DNA from: Polyangiaceae bacterium
GTDB lineage: Bacteria; Myxococcota_A; Polyangia; Polyangiales; Polyangiaceae
Direction: 5' to 3'
DNA: 64,000 bases
NCBI GenBank assembly: GCA_041389725.1
Contig: JAWKRG010000017.1
Span: 1-64,000, forward strand
The translations under genes and the position numbers were made by a program. The notes under the pieces were generated by a model. The model had not been told where the DNA came from. It worked only from the letters and a program-made list of their open reading frames with translations, and did no database searches. Below are positions 31,915-40,714 of the stretch, piece after piece (position 1 is the stretch's first letter; every line of letters begins with the position of its first letter).

Positions 31915-32694
31915 TCAAGGCGTGCACTTGACCGTCCAGTAGGACGGTGTTGCCGCGTCGGCTCCACCCGCATCGGTTCCACCCGCGTCACTCGAACCGG
32001 TGCCGCTGTCGACGGGATCGGGCAGGGGTAGCGGCGGAGGCGGAGGCGGTGGCGGACTACTCGGAAGCTTGAAGGGAAGCTTGAGGCGCCCCTTGGTGTT
32101 CGGAGGCGGCGGGTAGACCGGAGTCAACGTGCAGGCGTCGAGGGTACAGCCGACGCAGGCGCAGGCAGTCGTCTCGTCGTCGAAGCAGAGGTTGCCGAAG
32201 CGATAGGTGCACGACTTTACGTTGCCCTGGGCGCAGGGTGTCGGATCCAGAGCCGTAGCGCACTCTGCCAGGTCTCCGATCTGGCGACAGCCGTACTTGC
32301 ACACCTCGGAGGTCCAGCTGCAAAAGAGCTTGCCAGGGACGTAGTACCAGCGGCTATTGCCTTGGCAGGCGGATGCCGCGGGACACGTTTGAGCGTCGCC
32401 CTTCGCCCCATCGCTGCTCGGTGCATCCGTCACGTTGACGTCGGACGCGGCATCCGACGTCGCGTCGGAGGTCGTCGTCCCGTCGCCGCCAGCGTCCAAC
32501 GGCTGCGCGTCGCTGCTCGCGTCCGTCGGTCCTGCGTCGGCAGTCGTGCTGCCGTCCGCCTCCGAAACATCCGGGGCGGATGGTGTGCGCTCGCTCGGTG
32601 TCTCACCGTCGGAGCCTCCGCCGTCCTCCACCACCGCGCAGGCGCCAGCCAATCCCAACGACAGCACCGCAACCAACCCCACCCGAACATACAT
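31915..32694 (-). CDS. Lipoprotein with Asp/Ser/Thr linker, function unknown
   Basis: This 259-residue protein has a signal peptide with lipobox LAGAC, an acidic Ser/Thr/Ala linker (DASSDAQPLDAGGDGTTTSD), a Cys-rich middle with eight or more Cys (CPAASACQGNSRWYYVPGKLFC, then CVGCTLDACT), and a Pro-rich tail (SPPPPPPPPLPLPDP). It is the last gene of the minus-strand run from tldD and is convergent with the barrel-like gene. Confidence 0.65.
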   Translation of the reverse strand: MYVRVGLVAVLSLGLAGACAVVEDGGGSDGETPSERTPSAPDVSEADGSTTADAGPTDASSDAQPLDAGGDGTTTSDATSDAASDVNVTDAPSSDGAKGDAQTCPAASACQGNSRWYYVPGKLFCSWTSEVCKYGCRQIGDLAECATALDPTPCAQGNVKSCTYRFGNLCFDDETTACACVGCTLDACTLTPVYPPPPNTKGRLKLPFKLPSSPPPPPPPPLPLPDPVDSGTGSSDAGGTDAGGADAATPSYWTVKCTP

Positions 32695-32799
32695 GGCATC
32701 GAGAGTAGCACAGCCCAGCCATGCGTGGCGACGTGACGAGCGGCAAGTCGGGGCGACGCTCGACTCAATCCGCCACTGGGGCCGCGGCGTGCTCCGACC

Positions 32800-33924
32800 T
32801 CAGGTGCAGGTGTCCTTCGCCGGGTCCGTGCCTGCGGGGCAGCTTGCTTTGGGGGTGGGGAACTGGCCTGGATCGCCGGCTTGAGCAGGCGCTGACGAAA
32901 AGCGGATGCCGAAGCTGAACCCGTCGCAGGGCTCGCCCGCTACGTGATCTGGGCTGGCGTGATCTGCGTGGCTACAGATGAACTTCTTCGTGTTGTCGTA
33001 GGTGGGGTTGTCCGTGCATAGAGGTACCCCCAAGAACTGCGCCGTGATGCGCGGAATCACGTTGAGCAACTCACTGGACTCGGCGAAGCCAGCAATCAAT
33101 CCCTCGCCTAGGGTCCACACCTGCTTGGCCGGATCGTAGTCGAGGTCCGCACTGACCACGACGTTCTTTGCACGGAGATAGACGTTTGCAAGGGGAACGA
33201 GGGTCTCGTCGAAGTAGGCGACCAATCGCCGCTTGGTGGCGTAGGCGCTACTGCTCTCGTAGGTGATGGGAACGCCGCTTCCCGTGCCATCCTGTACCTT
33301 GTCGGCAAGCGGCCATTTGTCGGCGCCATCCAGCTTGGGCATGAATCCGCCCGATGGCGCAGCGTTCGTGGCCAATGCGACGGACCAGGTGATCTGAAGC
33401 GACTCGTCGTCGGAGAACCCGCCATAGCCGTCGACTTCGATCAGCGCGAGCGGAGCGAAGGTGCCGTCCAGCACGCCCTTCGAGATCGCCGAGCTGGAGA
33501 TCAGTGCGCTGCCAAACTCGGCTTCGATGCCATGCAGCATGCGCCCCACACCGTTGTCTTCTCCGGCCAAGCCATCGGTGGGATCCGCAGTGGGGTAGCC
33601 CGACGTGCAGAGAGGGGCATCGCCGCGATTGGCGCACACGTTGTCGATGTCGTAGCCAACGTCGAAGTAGTCGGGTTGCCCGCCGGTTTCGCGTTCACCA
33701 AAGTAGAAGTCGTGCAGCACGACAGTGAAGCGCGTGTCGCCCCCCGAACCCGTCACGTCGGGGGGGCCAGGCGGGTGCTTCAGTTCGCAGGACGAGGCGT
33801 CCGGGGCCGTGTCCGCGCCCGCATCCTGGGCAGGGCGGCGCGCCGCAACGTCGTCGAAGTCGGCCCCGAGGATCGTCTCGCAGCCCACGCACAGGCAGAG
33901 GGGGAGCCAACAGAAGCCGCGCAT
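32800..33924 (-). CDS. Exported lipoprotein, function unknown
   Basis: The ATG at 33924 overlaps the stop of the TPR/PEGA gene (ATGA). The 374-residue protein has a short signal with LCVGC as lipobox, an Asp/Ala linker, and a globular domain with many Gly/Asp/aromatic residues (RFTVVLHDFYFGERETGGQPDY, FDVGYDIDNVC). The repeated acidic segments could be calcium-binding. I do not recognise a family. The tight overlap implies a functional link with the kinase and TPR/PEGA genes upstream. Confidence 0.65.
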   Translation of the reverse strand: MRGFCWLPLCLCVGCETILGADFDDVAARRPAQDAGADTAPDASSCELKHPPGPPDVTGSGGDTRFTVVLHDFYFGERETGGQPDYFDVGYDIDNVCANRGDAPLCTSGYPTADPTDGLAGEDNGVGRMLHGIEAEFGSALISSSAISKGVLDGTFAPLALIEVDGYGGFSDDESLQITWSVALATNAAPSGGFMPKLDGADKWPLADKVQDGTGSGVPITYESSSAYATKRRLVAYFDETLVPLANVYLRAKNVVVSADLDYDPAKQVWTLGEGLIAGFAESSELLNVIPRITAQFLGVPLCTDNPTYDNTKKFICSHADHASPDHVAGEPCDGFSFGIRFSSAPAQAGDPGQFPTPKASCPAGTDPAKDTCT

Positions 33925-34877
33925 CAAAAGCGGCCTCCTACGCTCACGCCAGCACCTTGGGTGCTCGCAGGTGCGACGAAGGTCAAGTAGGTGCCCGCCC
34001 CCACGCCAATGATTGCCACCGCGAAAGAGACATTGCTGATTGTCGCGTAGGTCTTGCCCGCGTCGGCGGCATCGAGGCCCGAGCGGCCGCAAACGCGCTG
34101 CCCGTTCTGGACGCTGCAATCGTCGTCCACCTCGTTCTTCTTTGCGAGCGCTTGAAGACCGGCGACGGAACCCACGATAGCCATGGCACCCCCGATTCCC
34201 AGCAAGGTGTACCCCACCCAGCGCGGGGGACCTGCTTCCTCGCTTGGCGCGTCCTTGGGGGGCGCTGGGGGTGGCGCTGGAGCGCGCAATTTCGGAGGAG
34301 CCTTCGCCACTGACGGTGTGGACGCCGCGGGCGCGGGCGCCAACTCCAGCTCCCTGGTTTGTCCTTCGCGCAGATCCACCTCGTAGCGTCGGTCGGGGCG
34401 CTCGGGAGCGCGCACGATGAGAACGTGCAATCCAGGGTCGACGGGCAGGGGGACCTGTAGCGCGGCCGCTCCTAGTTCGACACCGTCGCGCAGCACTTTG
34501 GTACCCAGTGGAGACTTCGGTGCAAGGCGTAGCACCAGGTGGGGCACTCTCGCTTTCATTGCTTCAGCGCGCTGCACGACGATCGCATGGCGCTCGTCGC
34601 CTGGACTGAGCTGACGTTGCGCCTGTTGCCACTTTTCCCACGCGGCGGACAGGTGTCCGAGCTTCTCCAAGCATGCTGCCAGGTTGATGACTGTTCCCAC
34701 TGCAGGATCCAGTCGCTGGCTCTCCTCGAACTTGCGGCACGCCTCGCGATACCGCTCGGCGTCCATGTCCTCTCGCGCTGCGGAGAACAAGGCTTCTGCC
34801 GCAGCCGGATCGCGCGCCTGCTGGGCGTAGGTAGGTGCGGCCCAGAGGGCCAGGAGCAGCGCGGGAACGCAGCGCAT
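33924..34877 (-). CDS. TPR and PEGA-like envelope protein, paralogue 1
   Basis: This 317-residue protein has a signal peptide (ALLLALWAAPTYAQ), a TPR-like region (about 25-95; EALFSAAREDMDAERYREACRKFEES), a PEGA-like beta domain (about 110-170; KVLRDGVELGAAALQVPLPVDPG), a Pro/Ala linker and two hydrophobic segments (YTLLGIGGAMAIVGSVAG and NVSFAVAIIGVGAGTYLTFV). It follows the kinase by 17 bp and overlaps the lipoprotein. A clear paralogue is encoded at 53141-54082, also beside a kinase. Confidence 0.75.
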   Translation of the reverse strand: MRCVPALLLALWAAPTYAQQARDPAAAEALFSAAREDMDAERYREACRKFEESQRLDPAVGTVINLAACLEKLGHLSAAWEKWQQAQRQLSPGDERHAIVVQRAEAMKARVPHLVLRLAPKSPLGTKVLRDGVELGAAALQVPLPVDPGLHVLIVRAPERPDRRYEVDLREGQTRELELAPAPAASTPSVAKAPPKLRAPAPPPAPPKDAPSEEAGPPRWVGYTLLGIGGAMAIVGSVAGLQALAKKNEVDDDCSVQNGQRVCGRSGLDAADAGKTYATISNVSFAVAIIGVGAGTYLTFVAPASTQGAGVSVGGRF

Positions 34878-34894
34878 GCCGACAGTATCGTCGT

Positions 34895-36307
34895 CTATTT
34901 CCGTCGCGTGAAGATATCGACCTCGGTCTTCACGGCAGAACTTGCGCTCGAAGGCGGTTTGACCGGCGCGACGGCCGGCTTGGGCGATGGATCCCGGGGC
35001 TTGGCGGCGCGTGGAAGCTCCGCGCGTTCCGCGGGGATTGACGCTTCAGGTGCGGTCGATGCCGAGGCGGCAGATTCGACGGCCGGCTGCGCGGACTCCA
35101 GTTCCGCCGGCGCAGCCTGCGGAGCGGTGGCCCGCGAGGCCATGGCCTGGGAGGCCGCGTCCCTTCGCGAGCTGGCGGCGGCATCGGGGCTTTGGTCTTG
35201 GCTGCGGACGAAGACGAACCCGAGCACACCCACCAGTAAAAGCAGCGCAACCGCCAGGATGGGCATTCGCGACCTGGGTTCTCGGACGTCGCCGTGGGAG
35301 ACGGGGCGAGTCGTCGTCTTCCGGTCGTGAGTGGTGTCGGCCGCGACGGTCGGTGCGTCCAGCGACACATCCCGGGCCTGACGGACGGGGATGGACCGCT
35401 TGCGAGGCGCAGGTCGCAGCTCGTCGCCCGTCAGCTCGTGATACACCTCTGCGACGGCGAGCATCATCGCGCGGGCGTCCTGCCAGCGATCCTGCTTGTC
35501 GTACTGCAGGGCACGGTCGACGACTGCGCAAACGGCTGGTGGCAGTTCAGGCTCGATCTCCGCGAGGGCGGGCGCACGCTCGGTCATCGACAAGGCGAAC
35601 TGCTCGTTCGCGGTCTCTGCCTCGTGCACGTGTCGTCCGGTGAGCAGGGCGAACATCGTCGCACCAACCGAGAACAGATCGCTCTTGCCGTCTACCTGGT
35701 CCCAACGACCACGCGCCTGCTCCGGCGAGATGAACCCCGGTGTCCCCAGCGCCGTGTCATAGCCCGTGTTCCCTGGTTGGAAATCCCCTTGAGCCAGACG
35801 CGCGATACCGAAGTCCAACACCTTGACCGAACCGTCCCGTTCGATGAACACGTTGCCGGGCTTGAGATCGCGATGCACGATGCCCTTCTCCTGGGCAGCA
35901 GCGAGCACGTCCAAGATACCGTGGGCGATCAACAACACGTCTTGCCACGGCAGCTTGCGCTCCTCTTGCCAGCGGGAGTCCAGGCTTTGGCCGTCCAGCA
36001 ACTCCATCACCAAGAAAGGGGTGCCGTCCTCATCGACGTCGTCGTCCTGAATCGACACCGCGCCGGTGTGCTCTACCTGGTTGGCGAGATAGCCCTCACG
36101 CAGGAATCGCGTGCGCACATCCTTGACGGTCGCAGCTTCCGGTTCGAGGATCTTGATCGCGACGCGGTTGCCATTGCGGTGTGTGGCAGAGTAGACAGCT
36201 GCCATTCCGCCCAGACCCAGGAGTTCATCCAGGGTCCACTTCTCGCGTAGCACTCGGCCGAGGCGTCCCCGCGCCCGATCGGCCAGGTCTTTGCCGCGAG
36301 AGGTCAT
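34895..36307 (-). CDS. Membrane Ser/Thr protein kinase (Hanks type)
   Basis: This 470-residue protein has a complete kinase domain: glycine loop GLGGMAAVY near 31-39, Lys52 in VAIKIL, catalytic HRDLKPGN (145-152), DFG 165-167 and the GTPGFISPEQARG activation segment. A single transmembrane helix follows at about 350-367, with about 100 Ala/Ser/Pro-rich residues after it, without PASTA domains. The kinase domain is cytoplasmic. It is followed directly by the TPR/PEGA gene; upstream is the EAL gene, in the same orientation. Confidence 0.92.
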   Translation of the reverse strand: MTSRGKDLADRARGRLGRVLREKWTLDELLGLGGMAAVYSATHRNGNRVAIKILEPEAATVKDVRTRFLREGYLANQVEHTGAVSIQDDDVDEDGTPFLVMELLDGQSLDSRWQEERKLPWQDVLLIAHGILDVLAAAQEKGIVHRDLKPGNVFIERDGSVKVLDFGIARLAQGDFQPGNTGYDTALGTPGFISPEQARGRWDQVDGKSDLFSVGATMFALLTGRHVHEAETANEQFALSMTERAPALAEIEPELPPAVCAVVDRALQYDKQDRWQDARAMMLAVAEVYHELTGDELRPAPRKRSIPVRQARDVSLDAPTVAADTTHDRKTTTRPVSHGDVREPRSRMPILAVALLLLVGVLGFVFVRSQDQSPDAAASSRRDAASQAMASRATAPQAAPAELESAQPAVESAASASTAPEASIPAERAELPRAAKPRDPSPKPAVAPVKPPSSASSAVKTEVDIFTRRK

Positions 36308-36364
36308 ACTGCCTGGATCCTTCCGCCGCGGCTGCCTTTCGTCAAGCTCGGGATGAGGTCGCGC

Positions 36365-37147
36365 CTAGAGCGGCCAGTGCACCGGGGGCGCAGGGAATGC
36401 GGGGCGGGCAAGCAGATAGCCCTGAGCGTAATGCGCACCGCTGTCGCGAGCTGCTTTGAGCTCATCGAGAGTCTCGATGCCCTCACACACGACTCGTGCG
36501 CCCATGTCGGTGCACAACTCCACCACGGCCTGCAGCAGGCGGAACTGACGCTGATTCTTGTCCACCTCCCGTACGAGCTCTCGATCCAACTTCACGACCG
36601 CAGGCTCCAGATCGAGGATCCGCCGCAAGTTCGAATGCCCTGCGCCCAAATCGTCGACGACCAAGTACGCCGAGGTTCGGAGGCACACTTCACGCAGGAC
36701 GCTGCGACAGAGGTCGAAGTACTCGAACGCTGCAGATTCGGTTATCTCCAAGTACAGCTCACCCTCGTGATAGGTGATTGGATCGTCGGGGCGCACCAGC
36801 CAGCGCGAGCTGAGTTCACCAGGGTGAATGTTCAAAAACAGGCGCTGCCCCGCGGCGCGCTGAATGGCAACCTCGCGGATGGGGCGTCCCAAGCGGCCGC
36901 ACGACTGCTCGCGCTCCGCTGCCTCGAACAGCAGCGTGGGATTCTGGTACTCGGGCCACTTGCAGCGAACGAGCGCCTCCACGGCCCACTGTGTTCCGTT
37001 CTGAAAGTCGACGATGGGCTGGAACAGTACGTCCAGGTCGTCTGCCTTGATGTCCCGCGTACTGCGTGAGCTCGGGGTTTCGCCTCCCTCCAGCAGGGTG
37101 CCGACGTCGTCGGCCGAAAAGGTCCAGCGCATGCGGGGGCGAGCCAT
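36365..37147 (-). CDS. EAL-domain c-di-GMP phosphodiesterase
   Basis: I take the second ATG (37147). The 260-residue protein is a lone EAL domain with all signature residues: EALVR, NIHP (Asn metal ligand), EITES, DDLGAGHS, KLDRELVR (Lys), EGIET and QGYLLARP. This set suggests it can hydrolyse cyclic di-GMP. No sensor or transmembrane segment is attached, so input must come from a partner. It lies 57 bp ahead of the kinase gene in the same direction; two PilZ c-di-GMP effectors lie elsewhere in the window. Confidence 0.88.
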   Translation of the reverse strand: MARPRMRWTFSADDVGTLLEGGETPSSRSTRDIKADDLDVLFQPIVDFQNGTQWAVEALVRCKWPEYQNPTLLFEAAEREQSCGRLGRPIREVAIQRAAGQRLFLNIHPGELSSRWLVRPDDPITYHEGELYLEITESAAFEYFDLCRSVLREVCLRTSAYLVVDDLGAGHSNLRRILDLEPAVVKLDRELVREVDKNQRQFRLLQAVVELCTDMGARVVCEGIETLDELKAARDSGAHYAQGYLLARPAFPAPPVHWPL

Positions 37148-37186
37148 GATTCGAACCCGGAAGCCTAACATCCGGGCCCTCGGCGG

Positions 37187-38548
37187 TCAGCTCGCGCTGC
37201 TCACACCCGTGAAATGCAGTGCCGGCAGGAAAACAGCGGGCGTGGCGACGGATGCGCCGTCGGACCAGCGTGGAGGAATGATGCTGAGCTCCTTGCCCAG
37301 TGCTGCGTCGCGGGCAAACGCCTCGAGAATGCTGTCGGTGAAACGCAGCGGGTGAACGGCATGCTGCAACTTGCCGTTTTCCACCCAGAAAGTGCCGTCC
37401 CGGGAGAGCCCGGTCATCACGGCACGCCGGGTCTCCAAGAGCCCGTTCACGTAGTGGAGTCGGCGGATGTACAGGCCGCGCTTCACACGTGAGAGCAGCT
37501 CGGCGTCGGTGTCCTTTCCGGGAGCCACCACCAATGCCGAGGGTTCGGGCGCCCCCGAGTCCAGCAGCGAAGGCCACGGGGCGTGGCCTGTCGACTGGCG
37601 ACCGAAACGCGGCGCCCAGCGTCGGTCCGTGACGAAACCGCGAGCCACGCCGCACTCGATCAGCTCCACGCGCTCGCGCAGGGTGCCCTCGCGGTCGAAG
37701 GGGGTCGCGAAGGACAGAGGACTTGCTGGCTCCTCGCGCACGGTCAGCTGGGGGCCACTGACGGGTTCGCCGAAACGATCTGCCAGGGGGCTCGTCCCCT
37801 GGTGCACGGTCTCGGCGCCAAAGGCGATGAACGACATCCACTCGAACAGTTCGGCTACCGCGTCTGGGGCCAGTACGACGTCGTAGTGCCCAGGCCCGAG
37901 CGCCTTGGGCGCCTTCGAGCGGATGGCGCTTTCCAGGGCCTCGTCCGTGGCGCTGCTCAGGTCCAGGTCCTGCAACGAGCGACCCACGCGTTGCGCGAAC
38001 CCCGACGCTCCTCTACCCCCCGCGCTTTCCAGCGCCCAGATCCGGAAGTTCGCAAAGCTGGACGAGTGCGCTCGTCGAAGGCCTTGCGTGTTCACCACGA
38101 CATGGGTCGTGCGCCGCGTCTCCAGTGCACCCGTGGCATGCATGCCCTTCGCTTGAATCCGCGCGATGGGATCCGTCAGCGCATCGACACGCTCGCGGGG
38201 ATCGTGCGCCGGGGCCGCGGTGGAGGCGGTGGCGGACGGGCTGTTGGCTGCCGGGAAACCGCCGAATTCCTCGTCGACGGGCATGGCGCTCGCTAGCGTC
38301 TCGGCGCGTGTGAGGGCGCTGACCACGCTATCTTCGTCCAGGCTGCTCGTGCTGACTTCCGCCACGCGCCGCTCGCGCATGACGCGCACGTGGACGCGCG
38401 GTTCTTCCAAGGCCATGTGCTGCGAGAGACAGCCGTCGGCGAAACGTGCGAACCCGCGTTCCTGGTGGACGGCCATCGCATCCGCGTCTTTGTGGCCGGC
38501 GCGCGCCAGCGCACGAGTGAGGACTTCCGTGACCTCGTCGGCGTTCAC
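37187..38548 (-). CDS. tldE: TldE/PmbA-type subunit of the TldD/E protease
   Basis: A GTG at 38548 overlaps the tldD stop by 4 bp (GTGA) and gives 453 residues, the usual PmbA length; the longer frame beyond it is antisense-like. Family motifs include RSKAPKALGPGHYDVVLAPDAV, EWMSFIAFGAETVHQGTSPL and the C-terminal RGLYIRRLHYVNGLL, VMTGLSRDGTFWVENGKL. TldE forms a heterodimer with TldD and lacks the zinc motif. The pair trims modified peptides such as microcin B17 leader. Confidence 0.88.
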   Translation of the reverse strand: MNADEVTEVLTRALARAGHKDADAMAVHQERGFARFADGCLSQHMALEEPRVHVRVMRERRVAEVSTSSLDEDSVVSALTRAETLASAMPVDEEFGGFPAANSPSATASTAAPAHDPRERVDALTDPIARIQAKGMHATGALETRRTTHVVVNTQGLRRAHSSSFANFRIWALESAGGRGASGFAQRVGRSLQDLDLSSATDEALESAIRSKAPKALGPGHYDVVLAPDAVAELFEWMSFIAFGAETVHQGTSPLADRFGEPVSGPQLTVREEPASPLSFATPFDREGTLRERVELIECGVARGFVTDRRWAPRFGRQSTGHAPWPSLLDSGAPEPSALVVAPGKDTDAELLSRVKRGLYIRRLHYVNGLLETRRAVMTGLSRDGTFWVENGKLQHAVHPLRFTDSILEAFARDAALGKELSIIPPRWSDGASVATPAVFLPALHFTGVSSAS

Positions 38549-40023
38549 GTGTGTCCCACTTCCACCGCGCGGAAGCGCGCGGGTGCCGTGCCATGGCCGA
38601 CATGCATGATCTGAACTGGGTCGCCCTTGCCGCAGTTGGAGAATCCGCAGAGCTCGAACTCTTCGGGGCCGCAGATCGCGTCGCAGGAGCCCCAGAACTC
38701 GGGGGTGATGCCCGTGTAGCGGGCGTCGCGTAGCAGACGGGTGCGCTTGCCCTGCTTGATCTCCCAGGCCAACTCCGTGGAAAACTGAAAGTTGAGCCGC
38801 ATGTCGTCGATGCTCCAGCTCTGGTTGGATTGGAACAGAATGCCGTCCTTCGTATCGGCGATCAGGTCTTCCAGACTTCCGGAGCGGGGCGCCAAGGATA
38901 CGTTCACCATGCGGATCATGGGCAGCCGATTCCAACTCTCCGCCCGTACCGTTGCCGTCGACTCTCGTCCGATGGCGACGCTCGTTTCGCGCGACGAAAG
39001 GTAGTCGACGAACAGTCCCTCCTGCACCAAGGGAGCGCAGCGCGCAGGCGTTGCCTCGTCGTCCCAGCCGAAGGTGCCCATGCCCCCGCGTGTGGTGGAA
39101 TCGGCATTCAAGGTGACGATCTCGGAGCCGTAGCGCAGGCGGCCCAATTGCGTCGGTTGCAGGAAAGAGCCCCCTGCCAGCGTGATTTCCTGTCCCAAGG
39201 CCCGGTCCAACTCCGTTGGATGTCCGCAGGATTCGTGGATCTGCAGAGCCAGTTGGTCCGTCGCCAAGATGACGTCGCGCCGACCACCGGGACACTCGCT
39301 GGCATCGAGTAGCTCCAAGGCCTCGCTTCGCAGCGAATGCGCGCGATCCGCCAGTTCCAAAGCGGCCACGCGCTCATACCCGCCTTGAAAACCCGAGGCG
39401 CCGGGCACGGACGGAAAGGAGCGACGCTGACTCCGCCCACCGCTCGATACCGCCACCAACAGCATTCCGACGTCGCCATAGACGAAGTCTTGTTCGAGCT
39501 CGCTGCCCTCGCTGGTGAACAGCAGCTTCGCGATGCGGGTCCAGGTCATCCACGCTTCGCTGGCGCGAACCGGTGCACCGTTGCCGCGCAGGATACGCTC
39601 GGCACTCTCCAAATCAGCGAACTTGCGCTCCAAGGACACCGTGAAGGGGTCTTCGGTCAGCGGCGTCTGATACCGACCACGTTGCGCCTCTCGAGGTGGA
39701 AAATCGACCGGGGCGTGCAGGATGCGAGCACTCTCGCGTCCGATTTCGACCGCGCGCTCGACGGCCGACCACAGACTGCCCTCGTCCACGCGGTGGGTGC
39801 AGGCGAACCCCCAAGCTCCCGAGTGCAGCACGCGCACTCCGACCCCACGCTCGGTCCGAGTCCCCAAGAACTCCGGTACCCCATTGCGAATTCGCAAGCG
39901 CTCGGTTTCGCTGTCGACGAAGCGCAGTTCCGCGTATTGGACTCCCAGGCGTTCGCGCGCCGTGCGGGCAATGCCCTGTAGAACGGCGTCCAGACCGGGG
40001 ACGATTGGCATCGCCGAGAGCAT
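38545..40023 (-). CDS. tldD: TldD-type zinc protease subunit
   Basis: This 492-residue protein carries the TldD metal motif HESCGH (263-268, HExxxH) inside LQIHESCGHPTELDRALG, and the later CGFSNCGKGDPVQ segment of the family. It pairs with the overlapping tldE gene. The start could also be the ATG four codons inside. It begins the minus-strand run tldD-tldE-EAL-kinase-TPR/PEGA-lipoproteins and is divergent from the GNAT gene with a 37-bp gap. In E. coli the complex is cytoplasmic. Confidence 0.9.
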   Translation of the reverse strand: MLSAMPIVPGLDAVLQGIARTARERLGVQYAELRFVDSETERLRIRNGVPEFLGTRTERGVGVRVLHSGAWGFACTHRVDEGSLWSAVERAVEIGRESARILHAPVDFPPREAQRGRYQTPLTEDPFTVSLERKFADLESAERILRGNGAPVRASEAWMTWTRIAKLLFTSEGSELEQDFVYGDVGMLLVAVSSGGRSQRRSFPSVPGASGFQGGYERVAALELADRAHSLRSEALELLDASECPGGRRDVILATDQLALQIHESCGHPTELDRALGQEITLAGGSFLQPTQLGRLRYGSEIVTLNADSTTRGGMGTFGWDDEATPARCAPLVQEGLFVDYLSSRETSVAIGRESTATVRAESWNRLPMIRMVNVSLAPRSGSLEDLIADTKDGILFQSNQSWSIDDMRLNFQFSTELAWEIKQGKRTRLLRDARYTGITPEFWGSCDAICGPEEFELCGFSNCGKGDPVQIMHVGHGTAPARFRAVEVGHT

Positions 40024-40060
40024 ATCCCGCCATCCCCGTCTTGTGGCACCCTAGGCGCAG

Positions 40061-40678
40061 ATGCCTGCTCCGCCGAGCGACCCCAGCGAGCTCGATTCGA
40101 GCCCATCCCCGGTGCTGCTCCAAGGCTCGCGCATCCAACTGCTGCAGCCGCCCCCGACGCGGGCCAAGGCAGTGCTCCGCTACTACTGGGAGAACAGGAC
40201 CCATCTTGCGCCCTGGTCTCCGCCCCACCCACCGGGCTACTACAGCGAGGAATTCTGGCGGCATCGACTGGCCGCCAATCGCGCCGAGTACCTCGAGGAC
40301 CGATCCTTGCGCTTGCTCGTGGCGTCCCTCGAGGACGACAGCATCATCGGCAACGTGGGCTTCACCGAGATTCGCCGCGGCGCGTTGCAGGCCTGCTGCC
40401 TGGGCTACAGCGTCGCAGCAACATGCGAAGGCAAAGGCTTCATCTCGGAAGCCTTGAGTCTCGCCATTCCCTTCGTGTTCGAACGGCTGGCGCTGCATCG
40501 TATCGAGGCAGCCTACGTGCCTCACAACCGACGGTCCGCGCGGGTCCTGGAACGACTCGGCTTCGCCGTCGAAGGCTATGCGCACCAGTATCTCTACATC
40601 GCGGGGGAGTGGCGCGATCACGTTCTCACCTCGCTGACGAATCCGAACCTATCAGAGCCGGGCGCCGCGACGCGCTGA
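40061..40678 (+). CDS. RimJ/RimL-type GNAT N-acetyltransferase
   Basis: This 205-residue protein has the RimJ/RimL layout: GSRIQLLQPPPTRAKAVLRYYWENRTHL at the start, IIGNVGFTEIRRG strands, a GYSVAATCEGKGFISEALSLAI acetyl-CoA loop (G-x-G-like), HRIEAAYVPHNRRSARVLERLGF, and EWRDHVLTSL at the end. Such enzymes acetylate N-terminal residues of ribosomal proteins or small molecules. It is divergent from tldD. Confidence 0.88.
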   Translation: MPAPPSDPSELDSSPSPVLLQGSRIQLLQPPPTRAKAVLRYYWENRTHLAPWSPPHPPGYYSEEFWRHRLAANRAEYLEDRSLRLLVASLEDDSIIGNVGFTEIRRGALQACCLGYSVAATCEGKGFISEALSLAIPFVFERLALHRIEAAYVPHNRRSARVLERLGFAVEGYAHQYLYIAGEWRDHVLTSLTNPNLSEPGAATR

Positions 40679-40714
40679 GCTGCGACGTTAGGGCTACGAG
40701 TTCCGAGCCACGGG

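Noticed and set aside
37187..39295. 702-residue frame as a single tldE product
   Set aside because: The N-terminal 249 residues are antisense-like to tldD reading; the GTG at 38548 overlapping the tldD stop gives the standard PmbA length.
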